From Tetracentron sinense (taxonomy: Eukaryota; Streptophyta; Magnoliopsida; Trochodendrales; Trochodendraceae): 64,000 nt of DNA. How positions within the stretch are numbered: the stretch's first letter is position 1; each line of letters begins with the position of its first letter. Shown here one piece after another: positions 24,313 through 36,239 of this stretch. The position numbers and the translations under genes were made by a program. Under the pieces are notes generated by a model. The model ran no database searches, was not told the DNA's origin, and was given only the letters and a program-made list of their open reading frames with translations. The DNA is taken from positions 5,381,072 to 5,445,071 of the forward strand of contig CM026566.1 of assembly GCA_015143295.1 (NCBI GenBank), written 5' to 3'.

Positions 24313-24647
24313 GAAGTGGTATCAAAGCCTAGGCATTAGAGTTCCTAGGGTCACTTAGAACTGCTACCATGATTGAACAAGGCAATAGGGTTATTTCTCG
24401 AAGAGTTGTATTCCAAGTATAGACTAATTCTTAGTCCTAGTCCATAACCGGTTGTGACCCAACCGAAATTAATGTCATACGCTAGGAAAACAAATTGTAT
24501 GCCGATCGAGTTGTATGTATACCTTGGTGTATTGTTATATGCTTAAGAGGTTTTGAGTAAACTGTGAAATGGTTATTAAATGATTATCCAAGTTAGACTC
24601 ATGTTGTACTGTCGTTCTCAGGATATAATCATGAGACGTGGTGGGGT

Positions 24648-25868
24648 CGCAGATACAATTTAAGGGGTAGTGGAAGTGATGCTCCCTCGGGTGATGAACA
24701 ACCCAACTTTGCTCAAGCTTTCGCATCAATAGCCGAGACTGCTCCCTCGGGTGATGAACAACCCGACTTTGCTCAAGCTTTCGCATCAATAGCCGAGACT
24801 TTGGCTATGTTAGCAGCAACGCAATTTGCTACTCCACCTCCTAATGCCGCACTTATAGCTGCTCCTCTAAATCGAGCACAGGTTGGAATAGAGGCTTTTC
24901 GGAGGATGAGGCCTCTGGTATTTTGTGGTAGCATTGATCCATTAGCTGCCGAAGCATGGATCCAGCAACTCGAAAAGAACTTTTCAGTCTTATTGCCTAC
25001 AGAGGCAGAGAGGGTCACCTAGGCCATCTTCATGCTTGAAAGTGAGGCCGACCATTGGTGGAGATCAGCGGTGAGGACCTGGGATTTGACCCGATAGGGT
25101 CAAGATTGGACTTGGGGAGAGTTCTTGGACGTCTTCTACCAGAAGCATTTCCTGATCGGGATGAATAAGAAAAAGGAAGTTGAATTTATTACCTTCGAGC
25201 AAGGTAATATGTTGGTGGCGGCTTATGAAACCGAGTTTTCGGAGCTATCGAGGTTTGTTCCACATATGATAGCTATTGATGCTATGAATGCCCGGAAGTT
25301 CGAGAGGGAGTTGAAGGCCTACCTCAAGGACCGACCCTAAATGTTCAGATATGAGACATATTCAGAAGTTGTTGATAAAGCACTCTTGACAGAGTCGAAT
25401 TCTGAGGAATTTTTTAAGAGAAGAGGAATGGAGAAAGGCCAGTCTAGTGGCTCAGTAGAGAAGAGAGCTAGGACTATGTCATACTAACCTTCAGGGCCAG
25501 CGCAGTCACAAAGACTGTATTCTGCACCGCAGGCCCCTCGCCCTTTTGCTCCACCGGCTCCACGCCCGGCTACTACACATACTCCTCGCCCTGTACTACC
25601 TCAGGCCACTGAATATGCGCCCTCTACATACTAATATGAGCTTTGTACTTACTATGGTAGGAGGCACTTGGCAGGGAAATGCCGGAAGATTTCTGGGGGA
25701 TGCTTTCATTGTGGCGACCAAGGCCACATGATTCGAGATTGTCCCCTTCGTCATCTGCTGGCTCAGTCTCAAGGGAGTAGGCCCCCAGTTAGGCAGTTTT
25801 CGCAGCAAAGCTCTTCACCGGCATCGAGGCCCACACAGTCTACACGGCCGCCTCGCCCAGCAACTTAG
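24648..25868 (+). pseudogene. gypsy gag, with CCHC zinc knuckle (broken)
   Basis: Gag text is recognisable from about 24680. A retrotransposon-gag domain spans 24860-25340 with FRRMRPLVFCGSIDPLAAEAW, FMLESEADHWWRSAVR and GEFLDVFYQKHF. A zinc knuckle CFHCGDQGHMIRDC lies at 25701-25742. In-frame stops occur at about 25021, 25097 and 25338, with a further TAA near 25486 and a frame change before the knuckle. The N-terminal part carries a precise 60-bp tandem duplication (24681-24800, a 20-residue repeat starting APSGDEQP). Gag would package the RNA; this copy cannot make it. Confidence 0.88.
24681..24800 (+). repeat. 60-bp in-frame tandem duplication in gag
   Basis: Two copies of GCTCCCTCGGGTGATGAACA through AATAGCCGAGACT, differing at one base (CCCAACTTT versus CCCGACTTT). 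The duplication is a multiple of three and keeps the reading frame. Confidence 0.92.
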
Positions 25869-26049
25869 GGACGAGTCTTTGCCCTGTTAGAGAGGGACGC
25901 ATGTGCATCCGATGATATCGTGCATGGTACGCAAGAATGCTAGAGTTTTAAGTTGCGAATGCTTATTATTATAAGATATGTTTGTTAGTTATATAATAGG
26001 TTGCCTATGTATGATGCATGTGATTCCTTGAAATCTATTGATATGGGAT

Positions 26050-27688
26050 TACGTAATACACAGGAGCTTTATTAGTAAACGAATGCCTAGCTCGAGTGTT
26101 GATCGACACAGGATCCACTCATTTTTTCGTCTTGCCGAGTTTTGCTAAGGGATTTTCAGCTGAGTCTAGTTCCTTGGAGCATGAGTTAACCATTTTAACT
26201 CCGCTTGGCAAGTTGGTTGACACGGACCGAATATACAAGGATTGTATAGTGCAAGTGGGGTAGAATGAATTGTTGGCTGACCTTATCATCCTGGATTTTC
26301 AAGACCTGGACTTCGATGTCTTCCTCGGGATGGATTGGCTGTCAACTCACCACGGGCATGTGGCATGCTTTGAGAATTCAAAGATGGTGAACTTCAGGCC
26401 AGAAGGAGTTAAGCCATTTCACTTTTGAGGGCTACAAAGAAGGGACATTGCCCGCTTCGCAGCTTTAAGCTTAGCGAACCCAGAGGCACAAAACTCCTCA
26501 ACCATTCTGGTTGTGAATGAGTTCTTAGATGTATTCCTGGAGGAATTGCCCGGATTGCCTCTAGATCGAGAGATCGAGTTCACGATAGAGATTTCTCCCA
26601 GTACCGTTCCAATTTCAAGAGCACCATATAGAATAGCCCCGATTGAACTCAAGGAGTTGAAGGTATAGTTGGAAAAACTGCAAAGCCTGGGATTTATTAG
26701 ACCGAGTGTCTCACCATGGGGTGCCCCAGTGCTATTTGTGAAAAAGAAAGATGGCTCAATGCGTATGTGCATTGATTATAGGCAGTTGAACAAGGTCATA
26801 ATCAAGAATCGTTATCTTTTGCCACAAATAGACGACTTGTTTGATCAACTGAAGGGAGCGAGATTTTTCTTGAAGATTGACCTTAGATTGGGTTATCATC
26901 AGTTGAAGATCAAGGCGGGAAATGTTCCAAAGACAGCTTTCAGGACTTGGTACGGACATTACGAGTTCCTAGTCATGCCTTTTGGGTTGACGAATGCACC
27001 GATGACGTTCATTGACTTGATGAACCGGGTGTTTAGACCTTATCTCGATCGATGTGTCGTGGTGTTCGTAGACGACATACTGGTGTATTCCCAGACATGG
27101 GAAGATCATGATCGAGACCTACGCCTTACTCTAGAGACTCTTTGTAAGCATAAACTGTATGCCAAGTTAAGTAAGTGCGAATTTTGGTTGGAGAAAGTGA
27201 CATTTCTTGGCCTGTCAAGATAGAGGCAATGATGAATTGGGAAAGACCCAGAAGTGTCACCGAGACTCGGAGCATTCCTCTGTTTGGCAAGCTATTACCG
27301 GAGATTTGTAGAAGGGTTCTCCAGTTTAGCAGCACCGCTTAAATACTTGACTCAAAAGAATGCTAAGATTGTATGGAGTAACAGATGCGAGATCAGCTTC
27401 CAGGAGTTGGAGAAGAGGCTCACTACAGCTCCTGTTCTCACAGTGCCATCCGGGAGTGATGGTTTTATCGTGTATAGTGATGCCTCACATGTCGGATTAG
27501 GGTGTGTGTTGATGCAAAACAAGAAGGTTATAGCTTATGCTTCTTGAGAGCTGAAAGATCATGAGAAGAACTACCCTACACACGACTTAGAGCTCGCCGT
27601 AGTTGTTTTTGAGTTGGAGATTTGGCAGCCCTATCTCTATGGGAAACAGTTCAACGTGTTCACAGATCATATGATCTTGAATCTGATG
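26050..27688 (+). pseudogene. gypsy pol: protease, reverse transcriptase, RNase H (broken, 3' end missing)
   Basis: The protease active site LIDTGSTHFF is near 26100. RT starts with [20 protein letters not shown] (26672 on). It includes [31 protein letters not shown] and FVDDILVYS (catalytic Asp pair, about 27065-27079). The longest open stretch is 26669-27223. After FLG the sequence skips about a dozen codons that normally join RT to the thumb, then resumes with the connection/RNase H text YYRRFVEGFSSLAAPL and VYSDASHVGLGCVLMQN (27254-27547). The copy ends just after FTDH (about 27670). Stops near 26263, 26427, 26669, 27222 and 27545 are mostly CAG-to-TAG or CGA-to-TGA in type. Confidence 0.92.
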
Positions 27689-27689
27689 C

Positions 27690-28606
27690 TAATAATGCCT
27701 TAAAAATGTATATAGGATGTTTGATTTTAGAAATTTAGTATTCGGTCTTTGGCGAATCTCTTGTGTACGTTCACATGTCCTCGATTAGCAAGTTCTAAAT
27801 TTTAGATAGTTGTTTTCGGCAATTGTATTTGTATATCTAATAAATCTTTTTGAGATTCTTCCTATTTTTTGTGAACAATGTTAATACAAATCCACAACTG
27901 CAAGTTGGTTTGAATGACTGCTTCATGTCGACCGCTTTGAGTGGCCTCTAGACAATTGGATCTTACGAATATCACATACAAAGTGCACACATAATGTTGA
28001 TACATGAAATTGCAAGGCTTAGAATCGCCCCACGGCTGCCTGAACCGGTTATTCTGACTGTACAAATGGTGTGACGCTTCCACCAGAGATGATGAAAGGG
28101 GGAGAAGAAGAGGGGATGGAGAAATAGGAGTGGAAAGAGTCATCTAAATAAGGAGAGTATGAAATCCCCTTTTTTTTTTGATTTCTAATGTTCTTTCATA
28201 ATTAAAAAAAAAGTGTCTCTCCCCTCCAAAATTAGGCTCAACCCTCCTAATTATAGAAAAATTATCATGAGACTCCGGCACCCTCTTTAAGTGACATGTG
28301 TCACATGCAAAGCTTCCCCAAAGCATGTGGAAGCATCTATGTAAATTTATTAGAATATTAGCTTAAAATGCTTTACTACTAAGGTCCTTCCCTCGTACTC
28401 TAGAATCTCCAAGTAGACTGAAAAAGGGGCACTTAGCGTGGGTTGACCGCTTAGGATAGGATCGATCCAAGTGCCAAGCTGCCATAATTTGGTGAGCTCT
28501 GGATCCTTCTTGGAAATCCATGACCATGCATTTTTTAAGGTTGGACAAATCAGCAGCCCAGCTATATATCGAAGACAACGATGGTAGATCACCTCTTCAC
28601 TCACCA
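27690..28606 (+). pseudogene. ACD6-like 3' UTR copy with an exon-2 scrap
   Basis: 27690-28030 closely follows the DNA downstream of the intact gene's stop (46970-47310): 'gtttgattttagaaatttagta', 'ggcgaatctcttgtgtac', 'cacaactgcaagttgg', 'acaattggatc', 'ttgatacatga'. Further on, about 28556-28606 matches exon 2 around the codons for AYIQDKGGRSPLH (GGTAGATCACCTCT is shared), out of frame. No PGG exon is present; the gypsy fragment ends exactly where the UTR copy starts. This is a third remnant locus of the family. Confidence 0.7.
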
Positions 28607-28839
28607 TGTGTCCTTTTTAATTTTTTTAAACTGCAATTAAGATTCACTAACCCTTAAAATATGTTTGATTGTTAAGAAAATGGGTAAATACATGAAAAAG
28701 AAAAGAAAATTTTAGATTTTAATACAATTCATAGTTGTGTTTTGTCTAATTATATTTTCTTTTCATTTATTTTATCGACAACCAAACATAGGGTTTTCAC
28801 TTAAACTTGTAATCATCTCCAGTTGTAACAGGTCTCGGG

Positions 28840-29096
28840 GGAGTCCGATGAAGCCATTAACATTGCCACATGTCCCTCTTGACACTTCTTAACTGTGGTT
28901 TAGCTTCACCCGGCCATCCCTAGAGTTCACCCACATATCCTTGGTTTTTAAACAAAATTATTTTTAAAAATTTAACCATAGGAGTTAGTGAATTTTAATT
29001 AGGATTAAATTTTTTTTAAAATAATTTTTCTAAAACCAAGAATAAGTGGGTGAACCCTAAGGGTGGGTATACTTAACCACAGTTAAGATGTGTGGA
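28840..29096. mobile_element. MITE-like hairpin with shared core
   Basis: Inverted halves: CTTAACTGTGGTTTAGCTTCACC...ATCCCTAGAGTTCACCCAC on the left, and GTGGGTGAACCCTAAGGGTG...CTTAACCACAGTTAAGA on the right, with an AT-rich centre. Core words match those at 29801, 50090 and 57831. Its outer ends are not defined. Confidence 0.6.
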
Positions 29097-29098
29097 AC

Positions 29099-29587
29099 TA
29101 GGGCTGTCAACGGGTCGGATTCAAACTGGATCTACCTAGATCCGAATCCAATCCGATTAAGAATCCGACAGATCCGAATCTGATCCGAGATCCGATGGAT
29201 CATTAATTAATTGATCCGAATCTGAATCCGATTATATTTTTAAGATCCGAATTTGATCCGATCTGATTCGATCCGATTAAGGTTAGTTTAAAAAAAACTC
29301 TATTTTAATAATATAAAAATCTAATATTACCTTAATTAACTCTAATTAATGTTAATTTTTTAAAAATTAATACTTCATCCATAAAAAATCTATTTAATAT
29401 ATTTAAAATGATTTTAAAAGGTTAATATAATCGGATCGGATTTTAACCGGATCGGATCATCCTATATCTGGATCCAATCCGATTATAATAGGATTCCACC
29501 TATCCGATCTGACGGATCACATATAAGGTCCAAAGTTCGGCTAGTCGGATCAGATCCGGATCATGATCCGATCCATTGACAGTCCTA
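29099..29587. mobile_element. hAT-like MITE, TIR TAGGGCTGTCAA
   Basis: It starts TAGGGCTGTCAACGGGTCGG and ends GATCCATTGACAGTCCTA, so the termini are inverted with one mismatch. Possible 8-bp target duplications are TGTGGAAC and TGACGAAC (6 of 8 match). The interior is filled with degenerate GATCCGAAT/ATCCGATC words on both strands, as in other plant non-autonomous elements with this terminus. Confidence 0.75.
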
Positions 29588-29800
29588 TGACGAACAGGTA
29601 TGTGCATGCGAATGGAAGAGGTCTAAAAGGACCAAAGACCAATGGAACCACTCCTGAGTGAAAAGTCCTAAGTGAACCACTCCCGCGTGAAAAGTCTCGA
29701 GTACACATGTATCCAAGTAAAATATGTCAAAATGGATCAAAGCAAGGGAACCACTCCCGAGTGAAAAGTCCTGAGTACACACGTGGAACAGAGAACGAAT
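29588..29800 (+). repeat. Short direct repeats (GAACCACTCCYGMGTGAAAAGTC)
   Basis: Three copies, at about 29644, 29674 and 29749, the last two followed by C(T/C)GAGTACACA. They lie between two MITEs; origin unknown. Confidence 0.7.
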
Positions 29801-30069
29801 CACAGCCAATCATGATTGAATTCAGGGAGAGTTCAATCGCTCCGACAGCTCAACACGTGTCCCCTTTAACTCGTATTAACTTTGTTTATAAAGAACAAGA
29901 TTCTGTAGCCCTTTAATATTTTTTAATAATTTTTTTCAAAAATTTAAGGTTAGATTATTGAACACTAAGGGTTGGAGAATCTTAACCATGGTTAGGAGAG
30001 ATTAAAGGGGACACATGTTCAGTTGTGGGAGCGATTAAACTCTCCCTGAATTCAATCACGATTGGCTGT
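29801..30069. mobile_element. Complete MITE, ~270 bp, TIR CAGCCAATCATGATTGAATTC
   Basis: The left CAGCCAATCATGATTGAATT then CAGGGAGAGTT is inverted on the right as AACTCTCCCTGAATTCAATC then ACGATTGGCTG. The shared core (ACACGTGTCCCCTTTAA / TTAAAGGGGACACATGT and AACTAAGG-type words) is also inverted. This is the best-preserved example of the family seen in part at 5500, 6950 and 52160. Confidence 0.85.
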
Positions 30070-31578
30070 AAAATCTGAAATAAATACATCACTTTTGAAA
30101 TATGATTTGCAAGAACTGCAAAGAGAAGACTGAAGCCCTGTAGTTAAATGTATAAATCTGAAATAAAAAAGAACTACAGGAGTAATGCAAACATCAACTG
30201 AAGCCATGTAGTTAAATGTATAAATCCCAAACATCAATTGAAATAGTAGAACTTTGAATAATTCCAGTTAAGTCTTGTAATGCAAAATGTTCATCCACCT
30301 CAATGACATCTTTTGTCAAAAAACCATTTGATTATCAGCTTTACTTGCACCTTGTTTAAAAATCAGTCTTCATGAATAATGCTAATAAATAATAATGTAA
30401 GTAGAACTTTTGTCGACAGACTCATCTAGCTTGTAGATTCTGTAGAAATATCCAGCATAAGCATCGAATAACAACCTCATAGGATGATTAAGCATTTGTT
30501 AATTTTCTAAATTCTAGAAACCCAAGAGAGCCCCAATGCCGAACTTTCATTCGCCATTGCTCCAATTCATTTAACTGAAAAAGAAGAAGCTAGCCACAAA
30601 GCCAGCCTTGACAAGAGGTAGATCCAATCCTCCTTTATGGACCCCAGACCTACTAGCTTGAAAGTGCCCAAAAGAACCTAAAATTAAGAGTAGAGATGTT
30701 AATTCAACTGTCCCGCCGTATGATATCACAGGTAAATTAATATTTAAAGTATTAAGCACTAAAAGTTTGAAATTAAATCGCCAACCCAACTACCCAAGTT
30801 ATAAGTTACAAAACAAGTTAACGCTAGACAAATTCATCAAAATAAAAACATTGATCTTGCTAGCCTGTTAAGGGTCTAGCCGAGCATCTGGTGACTCAGA
30901 AAGCCAAAGCTTTGGGGACTTGAGAAAAAAATGAATATTACCTGCAGTTTAGCCATTTAATAGTATGATGTTTATTACTTTAATTTTAAAATACCGAACC
31001 TAAAAAGAAACCAGTTCAATTACTATTTTGAAATACTAATTTTAAGCAATAAAGTATAGAACTTAACTAAAGTAAAAAAAAAAAAATGACAGCAGTGTTT
31101 GTGGATAGCACCAGTAGTCTAGACAACCTAAGTATTATAGTCCTCATAGGTTATCATAGAGATACAAATATTTCACAACAGTGCCCAGTTGCATAAGGGA
31201 GCACCATTTGACAGCATACAAGAGAAATATCCTATTGTAATCGAATTACAGAAGTAGCTAGAAGTACACGTACACAACATATAACTAAATTAGAATACTT
31301 TAAAGGACTATTCAGCAAAAGGAAAAAAAAAATAGAATGAAAGATGGGGTTGCTGTGGAGCTAAATCGCCAACTTTCACTAGAAGCAATTAGAGTCAATG
31401 CAGTAACTTAGGTGGTTTAAACATCATTAGTTTAGAGAAGTTAAGAACTAAAAATAATGTTCTTTTAGTTAAGAACTTTTTAGAATGTTAAAGAAACCAT
31501 ATAAGTATTTCCTCAAAGTTACCATCTTTCTTTTATGATATTTAGCACACCATATGTTATTGGAGACAATATTTTTAT
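30070..31578. other. Gene-free interval before the long LTR
   Basis: A direct repeat (CTGAAGCC(C/A)TGTAGTTAAATGTATAAATC) occurs at about 30131 and 30198. The rest is AT-rich without a credible ORF. A minus-strand ORF at 30571-30789 has no domain. Nothing further is visible. Confidence 0.45.
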
Positions 31579-31914
31579 TTGGGTGTAAGGACCCAATTTT
31601 TACACCCCTCCTTAACCTTGGTTAACCTCAAGCTAAACTCTAGGATAACCCTAGTTAAACCGTAGCTAAACCCTAGGACTACCCTAGTTAAACCCTAGCT
31701 AAACCCTAATTAGACCCTAACTAAACCCTAAGTCAACCAAGCCCTAGGTGAACCCTAGCCTAGCCCTGGCAAACGTAGGGCATGGGCCCGAGGTCCATGC
31801 ATCACCGACCCAAGGCCCCTACCCATAGAAAAACAACCCCAGGCCTGTACAGGGCGCACAAACCCTAGCCAAGCCCTAGGAGGGGACCCAGACCCTAGAA
31901 ATTTAAAATCTCAG

Positions 31915-34900
31915 GAATGTCGGTAGATCATCTACCAACATTTCATTTTTGGTAAAAAAGTATCTCGTGTATTAACATTTAATGCAGACCAGAAACTTTT
32001 TTAGAAAATTTCAAGAATGGCGGTAGAGTTTCTATTGCCAATATCCATTTACCCTTATAGGGGAATGACGGTACTAGAATTATCGCCATTCCCAGTTTAC
32101 GTAAATCAGAACTCGCCTGCCCCCCTGCGCACCTAGGCACACCTCTGGCTGCCCCCACTCTGTAGTGACCTTGAATTAGTATTTAGCTTCTAAGGTAATT
32201 TAGTAATTTCAAAGTTAAGTGTTAATCATGATAATATTACCAACTTGAAGTTTTTTAAAAAAAAAGAAGAAGAAGAAATAACTCTTAAACTAGTTTAGTT
32301 AGAACTTGTAGACAAACACATATCAATAATGGCACTTGTGTAATTATGGATTAGGATAAGTATATAAGCAAAGATATGACCTAATTAGGGATGTTCACAA
32401 AATTCAATTAAGAGAAGAGGAGAAGAATTCGTACAACTCTAGAGGGAGAAAAGCGGCTGCAAGCTTTGGTGGAGAAAAACTCAAAGTTGTGAGAAAGATC
32501 TAAGGGCTCCTCTTGTGATCGAAAATACTCAGTTTGATCTTTTTAGATTAGAGGCAAGTGAACACACTCCCTTAGATCTAGGTTTTCATTTTTTATATTC
32601 TTGATTTTGAGTTGTAAGATTTGGTTATAATGCTTGAATGATTCTAGGTTAAGAATACCATTTCTATGTACCATGCATGTTTAAAGAGTAAGTAAATTAA
32701 GTTTATAATAATTGTTGTTGATGATTGTATATCGATAGCATAAGGTTAAGTAAATCTTTGAAAATTTTAATCATGAGTAAATCTGGATTGGAAGAGGTTT
32801 GAAAGTGAAAATCTGGAAAAGAAATAAAATAAAAATAGAAAAATAGAAAAAGGGAAAAGAAGAAGTTTTGTCGGGCTGTTCTGCAGACCAGTCGATTGTG
32901 TGGGCTGGTGTTAGCTGTTTGGACTTTGAATAGGTTAAAGGGTTAGTCTTTTTGGTAAACTCAATATTACCATAAGGTGATTACTGAAGGCAAGACAAAG
33001 AAACACTCACACCACCCATGCAGACCACACACACACCATGCAAACCACACACACCACACATGCAGCCCAAATAAGCTTCACCCAAGTAAAGTGTTAGTCA
33101 CATGTTGCTAGAAACGAATGTTGAATGAAACTTTGATTTTATTAAGCATGTGGTGAGAGTTGTTAGCATAGAAGTATGTCTTGATAGCATAACTTATATA
33201 GACTGAATTGTATCATGTTACACTTGCACACTAATGCTTGTTTTAGTTGGATCATGATTGATTGTAATTGGAAGCCCTTATGACTATGTCAAATATATAT
33301 ATATATATATATATAGTGATGCATGTTTAGACTCAAGAATCGTTAATGAATATCCATTGTTAATATGATAGTAGAAATTGAATTATGCACACATCAAACT
33401 TACTTTGTTAAATATGATTAGGAAGTTGCATTATTAAATTATAAGGATTTAATGACCTAACCTTGTGTAGGGTTCACTAGTGGGGTGAGTTAAGTGTGAT
33501 CTCCAGAGTGGATCCTTGGGTGAACTAGGTGCGATCCCAAAAGTGAATTTTTGGCTATCAAAAAGAAATTAGCCCAAATGATGATTAACCAATAGAGTGA
33601 GATACTCATTGGGTCTATCAATGGAGGGTGAACTATGTGCGATCCCAACTAAAAGAGCTAAGTGCTACTAATTTATTGTCAATAGGGTGAGCTATGTGTG
33701 AATTCCATAGACAAAGAATAAGACCACGAGGGGACCAAGAAAATAATTGAGAAATTCTAGTATGATGAAATAATTGCATATATTTAATAATGTAATTGTT
33801 GCATGATGGATGTGTTTATTTGCTGAGTTGAGTGCTCACCCTTGTTTTATTGCTATTTTTCAGGAGATACTTGAAGGACCTAGAGATACTACGAGGGCTT
33901 AGTTAGCTAGTGGAACATTATTCTTTTGATTTCTTTATTTGAGTTTAGAGAACATTGTGGTGAGATTTTTAAAGAACCAGGGTTATTCTTTAATTGTGTT
34001 AAACACTTAGTTACCTTGATATGCACATCTGATCATGGATTTTAGTATATTAATTTCCATTTAGCTTGGGATTTGTTCCAGGTTCACGCCTTGGGATTCG
34101 TACAATTATGAGATATATTTTGTAAGAATTTTGAGGGCGTGACACACTCCCTCCTGCGGCCTCCACCTACCTTCATCCTATTTCCCCTTGGGTATGCAAA
34201 CCCTCCTCTTATAAATTCGAATCCTCTTCATTTCATTTTCCCTAGTTGGAAAACCCGAAAATCCCCAGGATAGAACCTTTGCCTTCTTTTCGCCCCAGCT
34301 CTGTTCTCCACCAAGGGTGAAACAAGGAGCACCAGAAGCATCCAAGGACTATTAGGTCCCTCCCCAGTCACGTACAACCACCACAGCCATCACTGCCTCC
34401 GCCGGTTTCGTTTCAGCAGGGTAGGGACCGCCTCTACTATTACCTTATTATGTTAAAACCTTGGGAGCCCCTGGTCCTACTCTAGGGGACTTTGTTCAGT
34501 TCCTCTTTGTTGCAAATCCAAGAGCAGGGGTTCCCCTTGCCTTCCACTTAGGCATATGGACCCACCCCCTCAAGGATAGAAAGCTCGGGTTCATAGCCTC
34601 ACCGCTCGGGTACTCTCTTCCCTAACCTTCTTAGGGACGCTCGGCCTATGAGGGATCCCTTGGAGGTAGTATGGTGCAGTACCAAGGGGCACAATTTTTT
34701 TTTTGAAAAAATCCAAAAATGGTGGTAAACACAATATCGCCATTTCTGAGCTTTTCCATGGCAGTAGCTTTAGGCCTTATTTCTGTAGGCCCTGGTCCAT
34801 TCCAGGGCCTGTTTCAGGTCCCTGAGACCTCCTCTAATCTCCTTGGTCCTTCTAGGCCCACCTAGTTAGCTTAACCATGGTTAAAATCACAAAAAATAAA

Positions 34901-35200
34901 AATTGCGCAGAATGTCGGTAAACATTCTACCAACATTCTAGATTCTTGGCACAGTGTAAACATGACAACTGCAGGCCTAGCTCAGACGAGGCCTAGGGCC
35001 CACATCAAGCCTAGGACACGTGATAGAGTCCCTTAATCAACCTTAAGGGTCCTAGACTCCAAGGCCATCGTCCCCGACCTTACCTCTGACCAGCAAAGCC
35101 ATTTTCAAAAGTGACTGGGAATGGCGGTGAACAGTCAACCACTTCAAATTCTGTGAAAAATTGGAATTGGCGGTAAACAGTCTACCGCCAATCCCAATTT
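31915..35200. repeat. Dispersed GGCGGTAA-N-TTACCGCC hairpins inside the long LTR
   Basis: At least seven separate short inverted repeats of the form GAATGGCGGTAnnnnnnTACCGCCATTC occur, at about 31916, 32013, 32064, 34716, 34910, 35116 and 35164. The best is AATTGGCGGTAAACAGTC followed by TACCGCCAATC at 35164. The homologous solo LTR at 47860-48662 has three more (near 47993, 48050 and 48145). They are unequally spaced and not tandem. Confidence 0.7.
32161..34144 (+). mobile_element. Nested solo LTR (1984 bp), TSD CACTC
   Basis: TGTAGTGACCTTGAATTAG (32161) to GAGGGCGTGACA (34144), with perfect CACTC duplications at 32156-32160 and 34145-34149. It sits inside the long LTR, so it is the younger insertion. 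It is related to the gypsy LTRs at 11158 and 21797 (TGTAGWGACC start, TTACA/TGACA end, TGCTGAGT-type motif near 33821). It contains a (TA)n tract at 33293-33315, a TATA-like AGTATATAAG near 32359, and short direct repeats GGGTGAACTA(T/G)GTGCGATCCC at 33520-33700. No internal region. Confidence 0.92.
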
Positions 35201-35489
35201 CCTGTAGTTGGGTTTTGCATAGGGACCAGACCAGGTAGAAGGCCATTCTAGGCCCTGCCATGCTACCTGGGCCCACTTCTGACCGGACCAGACTCTTAAC
35301 TAGGGTTAAACTTAATCCCGGTTAATTTTTAATTATGGTTAAACCTATTTAACCTTAGGAAAAATCCTAAAAATTCTTAAAAATCAAAGAAATGCAAGAA
35401 AGATCATAAAACTGACCTTGGATTTTGAGAACCATGGTTAACAATCCTAAACATGGTTAACTCCCTTACTAACTCTAGTTAAGAAATCT

Positions 35490-35850
35490 TGGCCTACCGA
35501 ACTCAACCTTAGTCTACCGGACTAAATCCTTAGCCTACCGGATTAGCCTTTGGTCTCTGGGCCCAATCTTAGCCTCTGGGTTCCAACCTTGGCCTCCGGG
35601 CCCATGCCTTGGCCTCCAAGCCCAAACCCTTGGCCTACCGAGCCCAATCTTAGTCTACCGGACTAATCCCTAGCCTCCGGGCTCAACCTTGGCTTCCGGG
35701 CCCATCCTTTGGCCTCTGGGCCCAATCTTTTAGGCCTCTAGGTCCAAACCCAAGTCTCTGGGCTTAATTCCTTGGCCTCTAGGCCCGAACCCACTAGACC
35801 ATGCACTTGACCCACCCGGTCAACCAAACCCTAGCCCCCAGGCTAGACCA
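35490..35850 (+). repeat. Minisatellite, ~25-bp unit (TTGGCCTCCGGGCCCAAYC)
   Basis: About 14 degenerate units such as CTTGGCCTACCGAGCCCAAT and CTTGGCCTCCGGGCCCAT, with alternating 'ctaccgga' and 'cctccggg' middles. It is part of the long LTR. Confidence 0.85.
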
Positions 35851-36239
35851 TTAAGCCACTCCGGCGCACAGAAACACTCCCTTAGCCTTGGCACGAGCTC
35901 ATGTGCTAGAACTACGTTCAGTCTGATCTTACCCCATGTGAGTACGTAGGCAACTCAACCCGGGTTCGCCCCTAGTTAAGATTTTTTCTTTCTTAGATTA
36001 GTATACTCTAAAACTTAGGCATTTGAGTAAACTTTGATATAATTTGACTTATACCTAGGGAGTAGGGAACTATTGTAAAATGGGGGTCCTAGGGTGCCTA
36101 ACACCTTCCCCAGGACTTAACCGAACCTCTTACTGAGAACTCCAACAAGACCATACCCTTAACATGAATTATCTCGGGATCTATCCCAAGAATGAATAAG
36201 TGGCGACTCTCAAGTCAAACCAGTGAGTGAATTTCGTGT

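Larger units (their letters stand above)
21797..27688 (+). mobile_element. Ty3/gypsy retrotransposon, 3'-truncated, plus strand
   Basis: Order seen: 5' LTR (about 21797-24312), primer-binding site TGGTATCAAAGCC (24317-24329, one base from the tRNA-Met complement), gag with CCHC knuckle, aspartic protease, reverse transcriptase, RNase H. The protease-RT-RH order with no integrase ahead of RT is that of Ty3/gypsy, and RT wording such as FVDDILVYS fits plant chromoviruses of the Tekay/Del type. The copy stops inside RNase H at about 27688, so integrase and 3' LTR are missing. It then abuts ACD6-like 3' UTR sequence. Many stops show that it is dead. Confidence 0.92.
31584..36215 (+). mobile_element. 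Long LTR of a second gypsy-like family (Tat/Ogre-like), with nested insertion
   Basis: It starts TGTAAGGACCCAATTTTTAC (31584). The same start, inverted, ends the solo LTR at 47860-48662. Removing the nested LTR (32161-34144 plus TSD) leaves about 2.6 kb, which rejoins cleanly at CCCACTC|CCTCCTGCGG. Inside are AAACCCTAG-type repeats (31640-31760), hairpins with GGCGGTAA/TTACCGCC, a TATA box (CTTATAAATTC, about 34217), a 25-bp minisatellite (35490-35850) and the GTGCCTAACACCTTCCCC block near 36090. TGGCGACTCT at 36201 resembles a primer-binding site of this class. The right LTR edge is not fixed. Confidence 0.7.
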
